DNA of 64,000 nucleotides from Microbacterium sp. No. 7 (lineage in GTDB: Bacteria; Actinomycetota; Actinomycetes; Actinomycetales; Microbacteriaceae). The DNA lies in assembly GCF_001314225.1 (NCBI RefSeq), contig NZ_CP012699.1:1-64000 (forward strand). Reading direction: 5' to 3'. Below, piece by piece: positions 50,369 to 59,592 of this stretch. The position numbers were made by a program, and so were the translations under genes. How positions within the stretch are numbered: the stretch's first letter is position 1; each line of letters begins with the position of its first letter. Below the pieces are notes generated by a model. It searched no databases, had not been told where the DNA came from, and saw only the letters and a program-made list of their open reading frames with translations.

Positions 50369-50950
50369 CCCATCTACCTCCTATGCATCAGCGGCTGCAG
50401 AGACGATGCGTCTCTATGGCACATAGGTCGGCATTGCCAGCGGAATCGGACATCACCGGCGAACGTGATGCAGGCGTCGACGAAGCCCTTACTCCCCGGG
50501 CGCCCGGGGCTGGAACCACAGATCGGTTGGCAGAAACTACCGATGGGTTGTCATCGGTGCGGGTGCGGCGGCATATGCAGACGATAGGCAGATATTTGGC
50601 ACCCCCCTTGACAGCCGTGATAAGCTCGCGACTGCCGATCGAGGCAACGGAGCGAGCTTCCCACCGGCATCAGGTAGATAGCAACTTGCTAGATCAAGAG
50701 CATGCAGGGTGTCGTGTCTCACTCCAGTTGTCCGATTCTCACGGACCTGTCGAGTCGTCTCACTCCAGTTGTCCGATTCTCACTCCAGTTGTCAGAAGCA
50801 CGGCGAGCCGCGTAGCTCTTGGTCGACGCCATGCTCTTTGTCGCTGGCCGCCAGCCAGTGTCCCGCAGAACTCCGCGGCACAGTTTCACCCTCGACGGGC
50901 GCCGTCGCCACGGAACCTGCCAGTAGTCGATGGCAAGCAACACCGGAGAG

Positions 50951-51403
50951 TCAGAGGGTCAGGGCCATGGACCGAACGTCTGGCCTGTCGCCTCCGGGCA
51001 GCTGCCGGAATCCGGCCTGCTCATAAGTTGCGATCGCGGGCGCGTTGTCGGCAATCACGTTGAGCGCGACGCGCCTCGCACCGAGCGAGCGAGCCCTCTC
51101 TACCGCCAGGCTCACCAGCGCGCCGCCATAGCCACGACCGCGCTCTGCCGGATCGACGATGACTCTCCCAATCCGGGCGGTGTCATCGGCCAGCGTGAGG
51201 TCGAAGTGCCCGATCACAAGTGACTCATCGTCGACCATCACCCACGCCCTTATCTCACTGGTGACGGTCATGGCTGCCAACTGATCTACTGTCAGCGGCC
51301 ACACCAACCGGGGACCCGTGAACAGGTACAGCGCCCTCTCATCCGGAATCCAACTCATCACCGTCGCAATGTCGGCGTCTACCCTCTCCCGCAGGCTCAG
51401 CAT
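50951..51403 (-). CDS. GNAT-family N-acetyltransferase
   Basis: A 150-residue acetyltransferase with the GNAT core: motif A VIVDPAERGRGYGGALV (acetyl-CoA pyrophosphate loop RGRGYG), a preceding beta strand GHFDLTLADDTARIG, and motif B LNVIADNAPAIATYEQAGFRQ. Substrate unknown; could be a small molecule, antibiotic or protein. It is the main cargo of the non-autonomous cassette. Confidence 0.9.
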   Translation of the reverse strand: MLSLRERVDADIATVMSWIPDERALYLFTGPRLVWPLTVDQLAAMTVTSEIRAWVMVDDESLVIGHFDLTLADDTARIGRVIVDPAERGRGYGGALVSLAVERARSLGARRVALNVIADNAPAIATYEQAGFRQLPGGDRPDVRSMALTL

Positions 51404-51410
51404 GACGCCC

Positions 51411-51695
51411 TCACTCCGAGACCTCGATCACGATCTTGCCGCTCGCGTCGATGACACCCGGCCCCTTGTCGGGCGTCGGCGCCGGGGCGGGAATCTCTCG
51501 CTCGGCCTCCCACGCGATCCGCGCGTTGTGAGCAGACGGATGGAAGAGTTCGTCGAATCCGAGCAGGCCAGCTGATGAGGGTGCCGTGGCATCACCGGCA
51601 TGATGGCGCCGGCGGGTTGCGATCCCCACCACCCCAAAGACGATCGGAATGGCGAGCACAATCCCGATCGCGCCCCACCCAAGGAAGTCGCTCAT
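51411..51695 (-). CDS. small membrane protein in the cassette
   Basis: A 94-residue protein with one N-terminal membrane segment (GAIGIVLAIPIVFGVVGIAT) and a soluble tail containing FDELFHPSAHNARIAWEAE. Seven bases separate it from the acetyltransferase start, so they are co-transcribed. Unknown function. The stretch 51696-51995 contains the cassette's right end repeats only. Confidence 0.65.
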   Translation of the reverse strand: MSDFLGWGAIGIVLAIPIVFGVVGIATRRRHHAGDATAPSSAGLLGFDELFHPSAHNARIAWEAEREIPAPAPTPDKGPGVIDASGKIVIEVSE

Positions 51696-51995
51696 ATGCC
51701 CCAGGGTAGAAGCAGCATCCCTGCTATGAATCCCCCGCCGGGCGGATCTGCTGACAAGTTGAGTGGCAGCGCTGATAGTGCGCATGGCCGCGGACACTCC
51801 CGGTGCGCGGCCGCGGATTCGTAACAACTGTCGTGAGACGGATCACTGCGTTGGCTCGAACGCTCGAGTGAGAAAACCCCAGGTGAGCAGCTCCACGATC
51901 TGACAACTCTCGTGAGATCCGACACAGGGTTGCTGCGTCATCCGCTGCACACGGAGACCGCGCCGCTCACCTGACGGACTCGCCACCAGCTGGAG

Positions 51996-52553
51996 CTAGT
52001 CGTTCCGGGCCGCGTGAGATCGCTCGGCCCACAGGCTGGCCATCATCTCCGCCTGACGCCTGGCGGCCTCCGGGTCCACCCCTCGAGCGCCGATCGGCGC
52101 TTCGGGGAACGGGGCACCCGCGTTGTGCTTCTCCTCGAGTCGCGTGGCCTCTTCGGTGAGCAGGGCGGCGACCATCGACGACATCGACGGATAGCCGGCG
52201 TCGCGATCGCGCGTTGCCCACCAGGCCGCTTTCGCTCGGGCGTGCACGGCATCGGGGAGGAAGTAGCTGTGGTTGCGCTGCTCGCCGTCGCCGAGCGCGC
52301 GGCCGCGAGCTCCTTCGGGAGCGGCGGGGAAGGGCTCACCGTCGTTGTATCGGTCTTCGAGACGGGCGGCGCCGGCGACGAGCAGCTGCGCCACGAGCGA
52401 GGCGAGGGTCGGAGCGGCGTCAGCAGTGTCTCGGGTCCCCCACCAGGCGGCCTTGATGCGCGCGTGAAGGCCCACGGGGAGGAAGTAGCCGCGGAGCCTG
52501 TTGCCTGTGGCGGGGGAAGGTGTAGTGGAGGGCACTGAGGGACGCCTCGTCAT
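51996..52553 (-). CDS. protein with duplicated ribbon-helix-helix-like domain
   Basis: A 185-residue protein made of two clear internal repeats of ~65 residues: YFLPVGLHARIKAAWWGTRD ... LEDRYNDGEPFP and YFLPDAVHARAKAAWWATRD ... LEEKHNAGAPFP. The unit resembles the ParB-like/RHH DNA-binding module of actinobacterial plasmids; a tandem duplication would give one protein the two half-sites of a dimer. I chose ATG 52553; TTG 52580 lies inside the hairpin. Probably a transfer-region repressor or partition-related protein (inference). Confidence 0.65.
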   Translation of the reverse strand: MTRRPSVPSTTPSPATGNRLRGYFLPVGLHARIKAAWWGTRDTADAAPTLASLVAQLLVAGAARLEDRYNDGEPFPAAPEGARGRALGDGEQRNHSYFLPDAVHARAKAAWWATRDRDAGYPSMSSMVAALLTEEATRLEEKHNAGAPFPEAPIGARGVDPEAARRQAEMMASLWAERSHAARND

Positions 52554-52562
52554 CCAGGGCGG

Positions 52563-52607
52563 GGAGTCTTGGTCGATCAAGACTCCGGAGCGCTTTTCGT
52601 CTTTTTC
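52563..52607. promoter_or_regulatory. operator-like inverted repeat plus TTCGTCTTTTTC
   Basis: Nine-base arms GGAGTCTTG (52563-52571) and CAAGACTCC (52578-52586), ten bases upstream of the duplicated-RHH gene, followed by TTCGTCTTTTTC (52596-52607). The same two elements occur at 61158-61239. Confidence 0.65.
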
Positions 52608-52678
52608 GGTCGGGTGTCGCTGAGTCTACCGGGCGGTGTTTTTCGAGGTGGGGAGCCGATGTGCCCGGCGGTGCCGTG

Positions 52679-52984
52679 TCATCGTGTCGCGGTGCTTCTC
52701 GCGGACCGGGCGGCGGCGCGACGGACCGCGAAGACGACCAGAGCGAGCAGCAGCAGCAGACCACCGGCAGCGATCACCAGGCGGCCGAGGTCGAGGCCTG
52801 CCGCGTCGGACAGGGGAAGGATGACGTTCTCTGTGGTGAGGACGTGCACGTCGACGAGGAAGGACGCCGCCTGCGGGATGAGGCGGGCGGCGAGGGTGGG
52901 GCCGAACAGCATCAGCGCGAACGCTCCGATCAAGACCAGGGTCAGAGTGTCGTCGGACAGTTCCGAGTTGCGGTTCTCGCTCAT
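52679..52984 (-). CDS. small two-helix membrane protein
   Basis: A 101-residue protein with two membrane segments (residues ~15-37 and ~70-90) separated by an extracytoplasmic stretch. ATG 52984 follows AAGGAGACACC. It lies between the hydrolase and the RHH gene in the transfer operon and may be a structural subunit; no family recognised. Confidence 0.65.
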   Translation of the reverse strand: MSENRNSELSDDTLTLVLIGAFALMLFGPTLAARLIPQAASFLVDVHVLTTENVILPLSDAAGLDLGRLVIAAGGLLLLLALVVFAVRRAAARSARSTATR

Positions 52985-53004
52985 GGTGTCTCCTTCGTGT
53001 GTGG

Positions 53005-54243
53005 TCAGGGCCGCCGGCAGCTGTCCGGCGGGCAGATCTCGATGCCGTAGAGGCGGAGGAACTCTTCTGGGTTGACATAGCCTGCGTACTGGGCCGGCGC
53101 GCCGAGCGCGGGCGCCTCCTGCAGTCCGGCGACGGCGGGGTTGGTGGTGCCGTTCTTGTTGATCCGCAAGTCCAGGTGGCAACCGCCCGAGGGAGGGACG
53201 TTCCCGGTCACGCCGATCTGCTGGCCTGCGGTGATCTGATCGCCCACGTCGACGAGGCGCTGGCTCTTGTACATGTGCAGGTAGCTGACGATGAACCCGT
53301 CCGGGTGCTTGACCGACAGCCACAGGTCGCTGCTGAGGACGACCGTGCCGGGGAGGATCGCGTAGACGGGGTCGCCGCAGGGGTTCGGCCAGTGCTGCAG
53401 GTCGATTGCGACGTGCCAGGTTGAGGCGTTGGGCACGTCGATGTCGCGAGGCCCGTACCCGGAGGTCATGTTGAAGCCGGGCGAGAGGGGGTACGCGGCC
53501 TGCCCCACCAGGACGCTGCTGTCGCAGCTGACCGAGCCGCCGACTGAGGAGATGATCTGCTGGGCGGCGCCCTCCCATTTGTCGTAGGCGTCGGGGAAAG
53601 CGGACACCTGTACGGTCTGCGCCGCCTCGCCCAGGCTCATGCTCTCCCACCCCGGGATGTCGAGCAGACCGCGGGGGCTGCCCTCGTTCGGCCCGTCAGG
53701 GCCGCCGAAGAACGCTCTGGCGGCGTAGGTGGGGTCCATCAGGTCCTTGACCGAGCCCCACCCGGACACGCGCTGCTGGAAGAAGTTGACGGAGTCGTGG
53801 TCGCTGCCGACCGCGTCGTGGGGGTAGTCCAGGGATGCCGGCACGCTGCTGTTCGCGTACATCTTCAAGCCCGACTCCTGCAGGGCCGTCATCATCGCGA
53901 TCTGCTGCCCTCGCTCGGAGACGCCAAGAGAGCGTGCCACGGCGAGGATCGTCGCTGCGTGGCCGAGCTCGGTGGCGGTCAGCGTCCGCGTCGATCCGCC
54001 GCTGGTCGTGACGGTGAGCTCGGTGGCGACTCCGCCGGCGCTCACGGTGCAGCTCGACGCGGTTCCGCCGCCGCTGCCGAGCATCGACATCAGGAACATC
54101 GTGTAGGCGGCGAAGACCATGATCGGCACGAGGATCACGGCGATCACGGCGACCACCCACTTCCAGCGGCCGGTGCGGGTCTCCTCGTCAACGGGGTCGG
54201 TGAGCGGCGACGTTTCGGCGGGTCGCTCGAGCAGATCGGTCAC
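53005..54243 (-). CDS. conjugative cell-wall hydrolase: lytic and M23 domains
   Basis: A 412-residue protein with one membrane anchor (residues ~28-54). A helical lytic-transglycosylase-like domain follows (ILAVARSLGVSERGQQIAMMTALQESGLK ... DSVNFFQQRVSGWGS; probable catalytic E in ALQESGL), then an M23 endopeptidase-like domain from ~260 (GYGPRDI, WHVAIDL, HMYKSQRLVDVGDQITAGQQIGVTG). The last zinc motif, normally HxH, reads CHLDLRI, so one ligand is changed to Asp. It opens peptidoglycan for the transfer channel (VirB1 role). Confidence 0.88.
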   Translation of the reverse strand: MTDLLERPAETSPLTDPVDEETRTGRWKWVVAVIAVILVPIMVFAAYTMFLMSMLGSGGGTASSCTVSAGGVATELTVTTSGGSTRTLTATELGHAATILAVARSLGVSERGQQIAMMTALQESGLKMYANSSVPASLDYPHDAVGSDHDSVNFFQQRVSGWGSVKDLMDPTYAARAFFGGPDGPNEGSPRGLLDIPGWESMSLGEAAQTVQVSAFPDAYDKWEGAAQQIISSVGGSVSCDSSVLVGQAAYPLSPGFNMTSGYGPRDIDVPNASTWHVAIDLQHWPNPCGDPVYAILPGTVVLSSDLWLSVKHPDGFIVSYLHMYKSQRLVDVGDQITAGQQIGVTGNVPPSGGCHLDLRINKNGTTNPAVAGLQEAPALGAPAQYAGYVNPEEFLRLYGIEICPPDSCRRP

Positions 54244-54252
54244 GATCGCGGA

Positions 54253-56271
54253 TCACCTCTGCTCGAGCGCGAGGCGCTCCCGCAGCTCGACCGACCGGGG
54301 AGAGCGCGGCGCACGCGGCGGCAACGACGAGATATCGACCCCGGACTCTGACGATCGAGTCTGAATGTGCCCCACCCCGGCGCCGTCCACGACGATGCGC
54401 CGCGGCCGGGAAGGAGCTCGTGGCGCTTCGACGACCCGCACAGGAGCAGAGGACTGCGCCGACGACGCAGACGGCTGCTCCCCGCGTCGCGTGCCGTGCT
54501 CGATCGCCTTCGAGGCGCCCTTGCTGGCGACCCGACCGCCGACCTCGAGCGCAGCTGCGCCGACCCCGCCGGCGACACCACCCGCAGCGACGCCCTTCCC
54601 GATGCGGACGCCGGTGAATACCAGATCTGCCGTCTTTCCGGCCGCCGAGCCGCCGCCTGAGCCCGTTCGCGGGCTGGGGAGGGCCGGACGTCCTCCTGAA
54701 CCGCCGGAGGGCCGGGGAGGCGCCTGTGGGGCTGCTGGCGCCCGCGTGGCGGCCAGTGTGCCGATGTCGGCGGTCGCGCCGCCGGCACCCTGCCCGACCA
54801 GGGTGAGGGAGCGCGCGTCGACGGTGTTGTCGGGTCGCCGCAGCGCCGCGGCGGCGACCGTGGAGACGGCGCTCATGGCGGCGATCGTCTTCACGCCGTC
54901 GCGTTCGGCGCGGCCGCCCTTGGTGAACCCGTACTGGGACAGCTGCTGCGCGAGCGATCGGCCCGCCTTCTTCGCCATCCGCTTCGCACGGACGACGAGG
55001 AAGATCAGGACGCACATGACCAGAGACGCAAAGGTCATCTGCGCCATCAGCGGAACACCGAGGGCGCTGAGACCCGTGATCGCTGCGACGGTAAGTTTCA
55101 GAGTCGCGGCCATCACCACCGCCATGAACACGATCGCGACCAAGCCCATGAAGGTGTCGGCGAGGGACTTCCACAGGGGGTACCGGTCGATCGGCAGGAT
55201 GCCGAGGTAGACGTTCCACATCGTCTTGAGCGCGGCGATCAGGAAGCCGAGCACGGTGACGAGAAAGAGCACACCGAACGTGAGGGGGATCACGAACAGC
55301 ACCAGGGCGCCGGGCGTCATCAGCGCGGCGGTGGCGACCATGCCGAAGTTCGGGTTCTGGTTGTACTTCTTCGCGGCCTCGTCGCAATTGTTGACCGCGT
55401 CGCGGACCTCGTTGCCGCCGGTGTTGATGGGCGGCGAGGAGATCATCTGGTCGGTGAAGGCCGTGGCGCACTCCCCCTCCAGGGCGTGACCGAACGCGAC
55501 AGTCTGCGCGGGGATCTTCACGAAGATGTCCACCAGCTGCGAGGTGACTGCTGCGGACAGCATGTTGTCCGAGTCCAGGGTGGTGTTGTTGAGGTCCTCG
55601 CTGACGACCGCGGCCGCGATCTCTCCCCCGTACTGCTGGGCGGTATCCATCGCGCCGCCGGCCGCGGTCAGCGTGGCGATCGGGTTGGCGAGCATCCCGG
55701 TCGCCAGCACGGCGCATGTTGCGGAGATGAAGATCTCCGACCAGCCACGCGCATGCCGGCCGACCATGATCGCGAGGCCCGCGACCCCGCCGGCGATCGC
55801 CAGCGCGAAGGGGATCCAGTTGATCTTCTCGAGGAACTGCTGCAGAAGGTCCGCCAGAGCTCCGAACGGGGCGCTGACCACGCTGACCCATTCGAAAGAC
55901 AGCAGCCAGTTGCAGAACCAGATCATCCACGAGAGCAGCCCGAGGTGTCCGGTCCAGATGGGATCCAGCCACGACGCGATGAACACCTTCCCCCAGTTGG
56001 CGGGGTTCCAGTCGCCACGGTCGATCGGGAGCATCGAGTAGGACGAGAGGGGCACTCCCCCGCTGTCGGTGATGTCGCCGCCGAGGATGTACGGGGCTGC
56101 GCCGCCGCCGTCCGCGAACGCCCAGTACGTGTTGCCGAAGCACACCAGGAAGACGTCGATCAGGATGACGGCGATGATCCGGCTCCACCACGGGTGCTCT
56201 TTGACCCAGAACCTGACGCGCCAGAACGCGCCGCCGAGGCTTTCGAAGGTGTGCCGGTAGAAGACGATCAC
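54253..56271 (-). CDS. VirB6/TrbL-like polytopic membrane protein
   Basis: A 672-residue membrane protein. About eight membrane segments lie between residues ~30 and ~420, with a large extracytoplasmic loop around 165-290; the C-terminal ~200 residues are a cytosolic, Pro/Arg-rich, low-complexity tail. This layout matches the channel membrane protein of Gram-positive conjugation systems. It overlaps the VirB4-like gene (ATGA at 56268-56271) and lies ten bases before the hydrolase. Confidence 0.8.
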   Translation of the reverse strand: MIVFYRHTFESLGGAFWRVRFWVKEHPWWSRIIAVILIDVFLVCFGNTYWAFADGGGAAPYILGGDITDSGGVPLSSYSMLPIDRGDWNPANWGKVFIASWLDPIWTGHLGLLSWMIWFCNWLLSFEWVSVVSAPFGALADLLQQFLEKINWIPFALAIAGGVAGLAIMVGRHARGWSEIFISATCAVLATGMLANPIATLTAAGGAMDTAQQYGGEIAAAVVSEDLNNTTLDSDNMLSAAVTSQLVDIFVKIPAQTVAFGHALEGECATAFTDQMISSPPINTGGNEVRDAVNNCDEAAKKYNQNPNFGMVATAALMTPGALVLFVIPLTFGVLFLVTVLGFLIAALKTMWNVYLGILPIDRYPLWKSLADTFMGLVAIVFMAVVMAATLKLTVAAITGLSALGVPLMAQMTFASLVMCVLIFLVVRAKRMAKKAGRSLAQQLSQYGFTKGGRAERDGVKTIAAMSAVSTVAAAALRRPDNTVDARSLTLVGQGAGGATADIGTLAATRAPAAPQAPPRPSGGSGGRPALPSPRTGSGGGSAAGKTADLVFTGVRIGKGVAAGGVAGGVGAAALEVGGRVASKGASKAIEHGTRRGEQPSASSAQSSAPVRVVEAPRAPSRPRRIVVDGAGVGHIQTRSSESGVDISSLPPRAPRSPRSVELRERLALEQR

Positions 56272-58781
56272 GGCGTCACCAGGGAGGGCGTCGACAGCAC
56301 GGCTTCACGCCGGTCCGGGCGCTCGGGGAGGGTGCGACGGAACTTCCCGATCCGGCCGCGCTGGTCGCGGATCAGCCCCTCGCCGCGGCGATCGGGGGCG
56401 ACTCTCCCGTCAGAGCCCAGCGGGGAGAGGTCCTCGGTGACGACCTTCACCATGTGCGCGTCGGCCGGTTCACCTGTCAGCCACTCGATTGCGCGGCGGG
56501 CGAGATCCTTGTCGGTCTGTCGCATGACGTATCGGGTCTTGAGCAGACCGCGGGTCTGGGTCTCGCCGAAGTCCTCGGGGTCGTGGGACCCGAGAGCGAA
56601 GAACGCGCGGTGCTTGCGGCCGTCCCGGATGCCGATGCGCAGATCGCGCTCTCCCTCGGGGGAGGCGGTGATGTGGTGGCATTCGTCGAAGTAGGCGCCG
56701 GCGAGCTCGCCGGGGTTCATGAAGCACACCTCGCGCGTGACGCCCATGAGCATCGCGTACATGGCGCGGCCGTAGATCTTCTCGAGCGGCATCTCCTCGA
56801 ACAGGTGAGCGTGCTCGAGCTCGGTCTTGTCGGGGAGCGAGAGGCCGTGGGTGAGGAAGACCAGCGCGCGCGATTTCAGGTCGACGGCGGGCAGCGTGTC
56901 GTTGAAGAGGACCTCGCCGATGTCCTTTGACGCGACCAGGCCGATCAGTCCGGACAGCTCGTCGCTCTCGGCCGAGGTGATGGTCTTCAAGTGCGCGCGG
57001 AGCCGGCCGAGGCTGGTGATGTCGTGCGCGGCGACGTACTCCGGCTCCATGAGCCGGGACAAGGCGACCCCGCGGGCGTCGCGGGCGCGGATGCCGAGCA
57101 TCACCGCGAAGAGAGACTGCACCATGCGGGCACCGACGAGCGGGCCGAACATGCGCAGCGGATCCAGCGAGGACTCCGGCGTCATCAGGTCGACGATCGT
57201 GGTGGTGTCAGGGCGCAGGCTCTTCGCGAACGCCGCGTACTCCTTCGCCTCGGTACGGTCGATCGCCACGACGCGGCCGTTGCGGTCGACCGTGTCGCCC
57301 ATGTCGCACTTGAGGAGCACGCTCTTTCCGGCGCCGAGCTCGGCGACGACCCCGAAGCTGGCGCTGGTGTCGGCCTGGATGCTGCCGTCAGCGTCGCGGA
57401 GGATCGGCGTGTGGCGGGCGGTGGAGATGTTCTCCCCGAAGCGCGCGCCGCGCTCATCGCCCAGCTCGTTGCTGGCCAGCGGGACCCCGGTGGCGAACTC
57501 CCTGCCGGTGGTGATCTGCGTGAGCTCGCGGGAGAGGCGGCTTGTCGCGGTGCCGGGAATCATCGACCACCACAGGTCTTCCTGCCCACCCAGCGGCGCC
57601 TCGAGAATGAAGTCCGAGCTCTTGTACTCCTCGGCGACGAAGCGGGCTCTGGCCTGCGCGAGCTCGGCGGTGTCAGCGCCCACCGCGAACAGCACAGTGC
57701 CCTGCACCTCAACCTCCTTGTCGGAACGGTTGAGGGAGGCGTGGTAGGCCGCGAGGGTCTCAGCGATCTCGCCCAGGTCGGATCCGCCGCCGGTGATCGT
57801 CGCGGTACCTTCCTGGTGCTTGTACTGCTCCTCGAGCGCCGACTCGGCCTTCTTGTTGCGGCGCTTGACCTCCTCCGCGCCTGTGACGGTGAACCGCACC
57901 GCCCAGTCGACGTCGACGGGGAACTGGTCGACGTGGGAGAGCCACTCGACACCCGGTGACACCCAGCCCATCTTGGGCGTGGCGACGAGGGACTGGACCA
58001 CCTGGTAGGACGAGGCGTCCGCGTACGGGCTGTGGATCTTCACGTAGCGGCGCTTGAACGGGACGAACTGCTGACCCTTGGAGAGGTCGCTCTGCCCGCC
58101 CTCGTCGATCCACGGGTTGGGCATCGCGGACGGCATCTGGAAGTGGGCGATATCGTCGGGGGCTGCGCCCTTGGCCGGCGGAACGGGCGCGGCCATGTCG
58201 GCTGCGAGTCCGCGCTGCTGGGAGTGCAGCGCGATCCAGATCTGCTCGGCGGGAGTCGCGCGCGTCGGCTGGAACGCGGCCGGGATGCGCACCTCGATCT
58301 CCTTGGCCGCCCGGGCGGCCGCGGCGATCTCGCCGTCGCTGGGCAGCTGGCGGGGCAGTGCGAGCGTGTCGCGCAGCTTCGTATCAGCTGCGCGCAGCGC
58401 GGACATCGCGCGGGCCTTCCACGCGCCAGCGGCGAGGGGAACCGCGAGCCAGAAGGCACGGGTACCCAACCGGATCTGCTCGAGCGAGTCCAAGGTCAGC
58501 TCGATCTCCTCTGCCAGGTCGGGGCAGTCGCTGATCCGGATGCCGTCCAGCATCCTTTCGACGACCGCGACCGGGTCGAGATCCGCGCACAGGCCGAGGA
58601 GGAGGCCCTCGCCGCGGTGAGCCTGGAAGAGCGCCTGGTGGTGCGCCTTGACGAGCTTCTGGTTGGTGTCGCTGCTGTAGGCGTACGGCAGCGGCTGCAG
58701 CCGCCACGTCGCCCACACCACGCCCGAGCGAGTCCACATCAGGTTGCTCGTCATTGCTGTCGCTGGAATCTGCATCGTCAT
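56268..58781 (-). CDS. VirB4-like transfer ATPase
   Basis: An 837-residue ATPase. N-terminal half of the VirB4/TraC type; motor half with Walker A AELGAGKSVLLK (~480-491), an IDRTEAKEYAAFA segment, Walker B AYFDECHHI (~695) and the late GSHDPEDFGE arginine-finger region. It energises assembly of the mating channel. Adjacent small genes upstream and the membrane protein downstream are in one operon. Confidence 0.92.
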   Translation of the reverse strand: MTMQIPATAMTSNLMWTRSGVVWATWRLQPLPYAYSSDTNQKLVKAHHQALFQAHRGEGLLLGLCADLDPVAVVERMLDGIRISDCPDLAEEIELTLDSLEQIRLGTRAFWLAVPLAAGAWKARAMSALRAADTKLRDTLALPRQLPSDGEIAAAARAAKEIEVRIPAAFQPTRATPAEQIWIALHSQQRGLAADMAAPVPPAKGAAPDDIAHFQMPSAMPNPWIDEGGQSDLSKGQQFVPFKRRYVKIHSPYADASSYQVVQSLVATPKMGWVSPGVEWLSHVDQFPVDVDWAVRFTVTGAEEVKRRNKKAESALEEQYKHQEGTATITGGGSDLGEIAETLAAYHASLNRSDKEVEVQGTVLFAVGADTAELAQARARFVAEEYKSSDFILEAPLGGQEDLWWSMIPGTATSRLSRELTQITTGREFATGVPLASNELGDERGARFGENISTARHTPILRDADGSIQADTSASFGVVAELGAGKSVLLKCDMGDTVDRNGRVVAIDRTEAKEYAAFAKSLRPDTTTIVDLMTPESSLDPLRMFGPLVGARMVQSLFAVMLGIRARDARGVALSRLMEPEYVAAHDITSLGRLRAHLKTITSAESDELSGLIGLVASKDIGEVLFNDTLPAVDLKSRALVFLTHGLSLPDKTELEHAHLFEEMPLEKIYGRAMYAMLMGVTREVCFMNPGELAGAYFDECHHITASPEGERDLRIGIRDGRKHRAFFALGSHDPEDFGETQTRGLLKTRYVMRQTDKDLARRAIEWLTGEPADAHMVKVVTEDLSPLGSDGRVAPDRRGEGLIRDQRGRIGKFRRTLPERPDRREAVLSTPSLVTP

Positions 58782-58789
58782 CTCGTTTC

Positions 58790-59005
58790 TCAGCCGGTCG
58801 GATCGGTCAGCAGCAAATCGCGACCGCCACCGAGGGAGGCCGTGATCGGCGTGCCGCCGAGGATGGGGAGGAGGGCTGCGTAGCTTGTGGCGGCGGGATC
58901 CAGGTAGATCGGCTCGCGCGTGGCCTCCGCCTCGACCACGAGGGTCTTGATGGAGGAGCCGCGGCCTCGCCCGCGGATGCCGATCGGGACGTCGATGCTG
59001 CTCAT
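58790..59005 (-). CDS. hypothetical small protein of the transfer operon
   Basis: A 71-residue protein (IRGRGRGSSIKTLVVEAEATREPIYLDPAATSYAALLPIL), without membrane segments. Sits between the PrgI/TcpE-like and VirB4-like genes with 1 and 8 bases of spacing. Unknown. Confidence 0.65.
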   Translation of the reverse strand: MSSIDVPIGIRGRGRGSSIKTLVVEAEATREPIYLDPAATSYAALLPILGGTPITASLGGGRDLLLTDPTG

Positions 59006-59006
59006 G

Positions 59007-59582
59007 TCAGTTGCCTCCTCGTGCTTGCTGCAGCAGTCGCTCGACGCCGCTGACCGCGTGGGCGGGCGTGCGAGTGGCCAGCGGTGCCGAGCGCTGCTGC
59101 ATGGCCGGCTGCACCGCTGCGGGTGCTTCCGGCGTTGGGGTCGGGATCGCGACCTCCGGTCGCGGCAGGGCGTCGACGATGGTGTCGGCGATCGTCGTCT
59201 TTCCGCCGGCGTAGTGCGGGGGTCGGATCTTCATGGTGGTGCCGCGGTACTTGCCGGTGGCGGGTTTGGTCATGGCTGACAGCCCGCCGGCCAGGACGTT
59301 CAGCATGTTTCGGCGGGTCGCCGGGATCCTGCCCGCTCCCCATGCCGCCGCCCAGGAGAAGGCAATGGCGAGAGGGAAGTCGACGAGCGGAGAGCCGGTC
59401 CCCCACATCCGCTGCGTGAGCAGCGCGCCGATCAGGACGAGCGCGAGAACGATGCCCTGGGTCAGCGTGTAGGGGCCCCCGGGGATCTTCGTGCCGTCGT
59501 GGAGACGGCCGATGAACTTCGGGAACCGGCGGCTGCGCGTGTAGAACCGCGCAACCTCTCTGTCTTCGTCGCGTTCGGCCAC
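59007..59582 (-). CDS. TcpE/PrgI-like membrane protein
   Basis: A 191-residue protein with two close membrane segments (residues ~41-80, GIVLALVLIGALLTQRMWG and DFPLAIAFSWAAAWGAG) after a short basic N-terminus (RFPKFIGRLHDGTKIPGG). A cytosolic Pro/Ala-rich tail follows. Position directly before VirB4 and the double-helix layout match VirB3/TcpE/PrgI-type subunits. Confidence 0.75.
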   Translation of the reverse strand: MAERDEDREVARFYTRSRRFPKFIGRLHDGTKIPGGPYTLTQGIVLALVLIGALLTQRMWGTGSPLVDFPLAIAFSWAAAWGAGRIPATRRNMLNVLAGGLSAMTKPATGKYRGTTMKIRPPHYAGGKTTIADTIVDALPRPEVAIPTPTPEAPAAVQPAMQQRSAPLATRTPAHAVSGVERLLQQARGGN

Positions 59583-59592
59583 GGTGGACCCC

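Larger units (their letters stand above)
50710..51924. mobile_element. transposase-less IS21-like cassette with 5-base target duplication
   Basis: Tips start TGTCG and share TCTCAC and AGTTGTC; CAGGG flanks both sides (50705-50709, 51925-51929). Multiple subterminal repeats of TCTCAC...AGTTGTC are present: three at the left (from 50717), two at the right (reversed, 51831-51918). Only an acetyltransferase and a small membrane gene lie inside. The 50369-50709 interval upstream contains the coupling-ATPase promoter and no gene. Confidence 0.85.

Noticed and set aside
51691..51698. CTCATATG near 51.69 kb as another copy of the operator-like motif
   Set aside because: It coincides with the start codon region of a gene and lacks the CGTAAC half, so it is likely chance.
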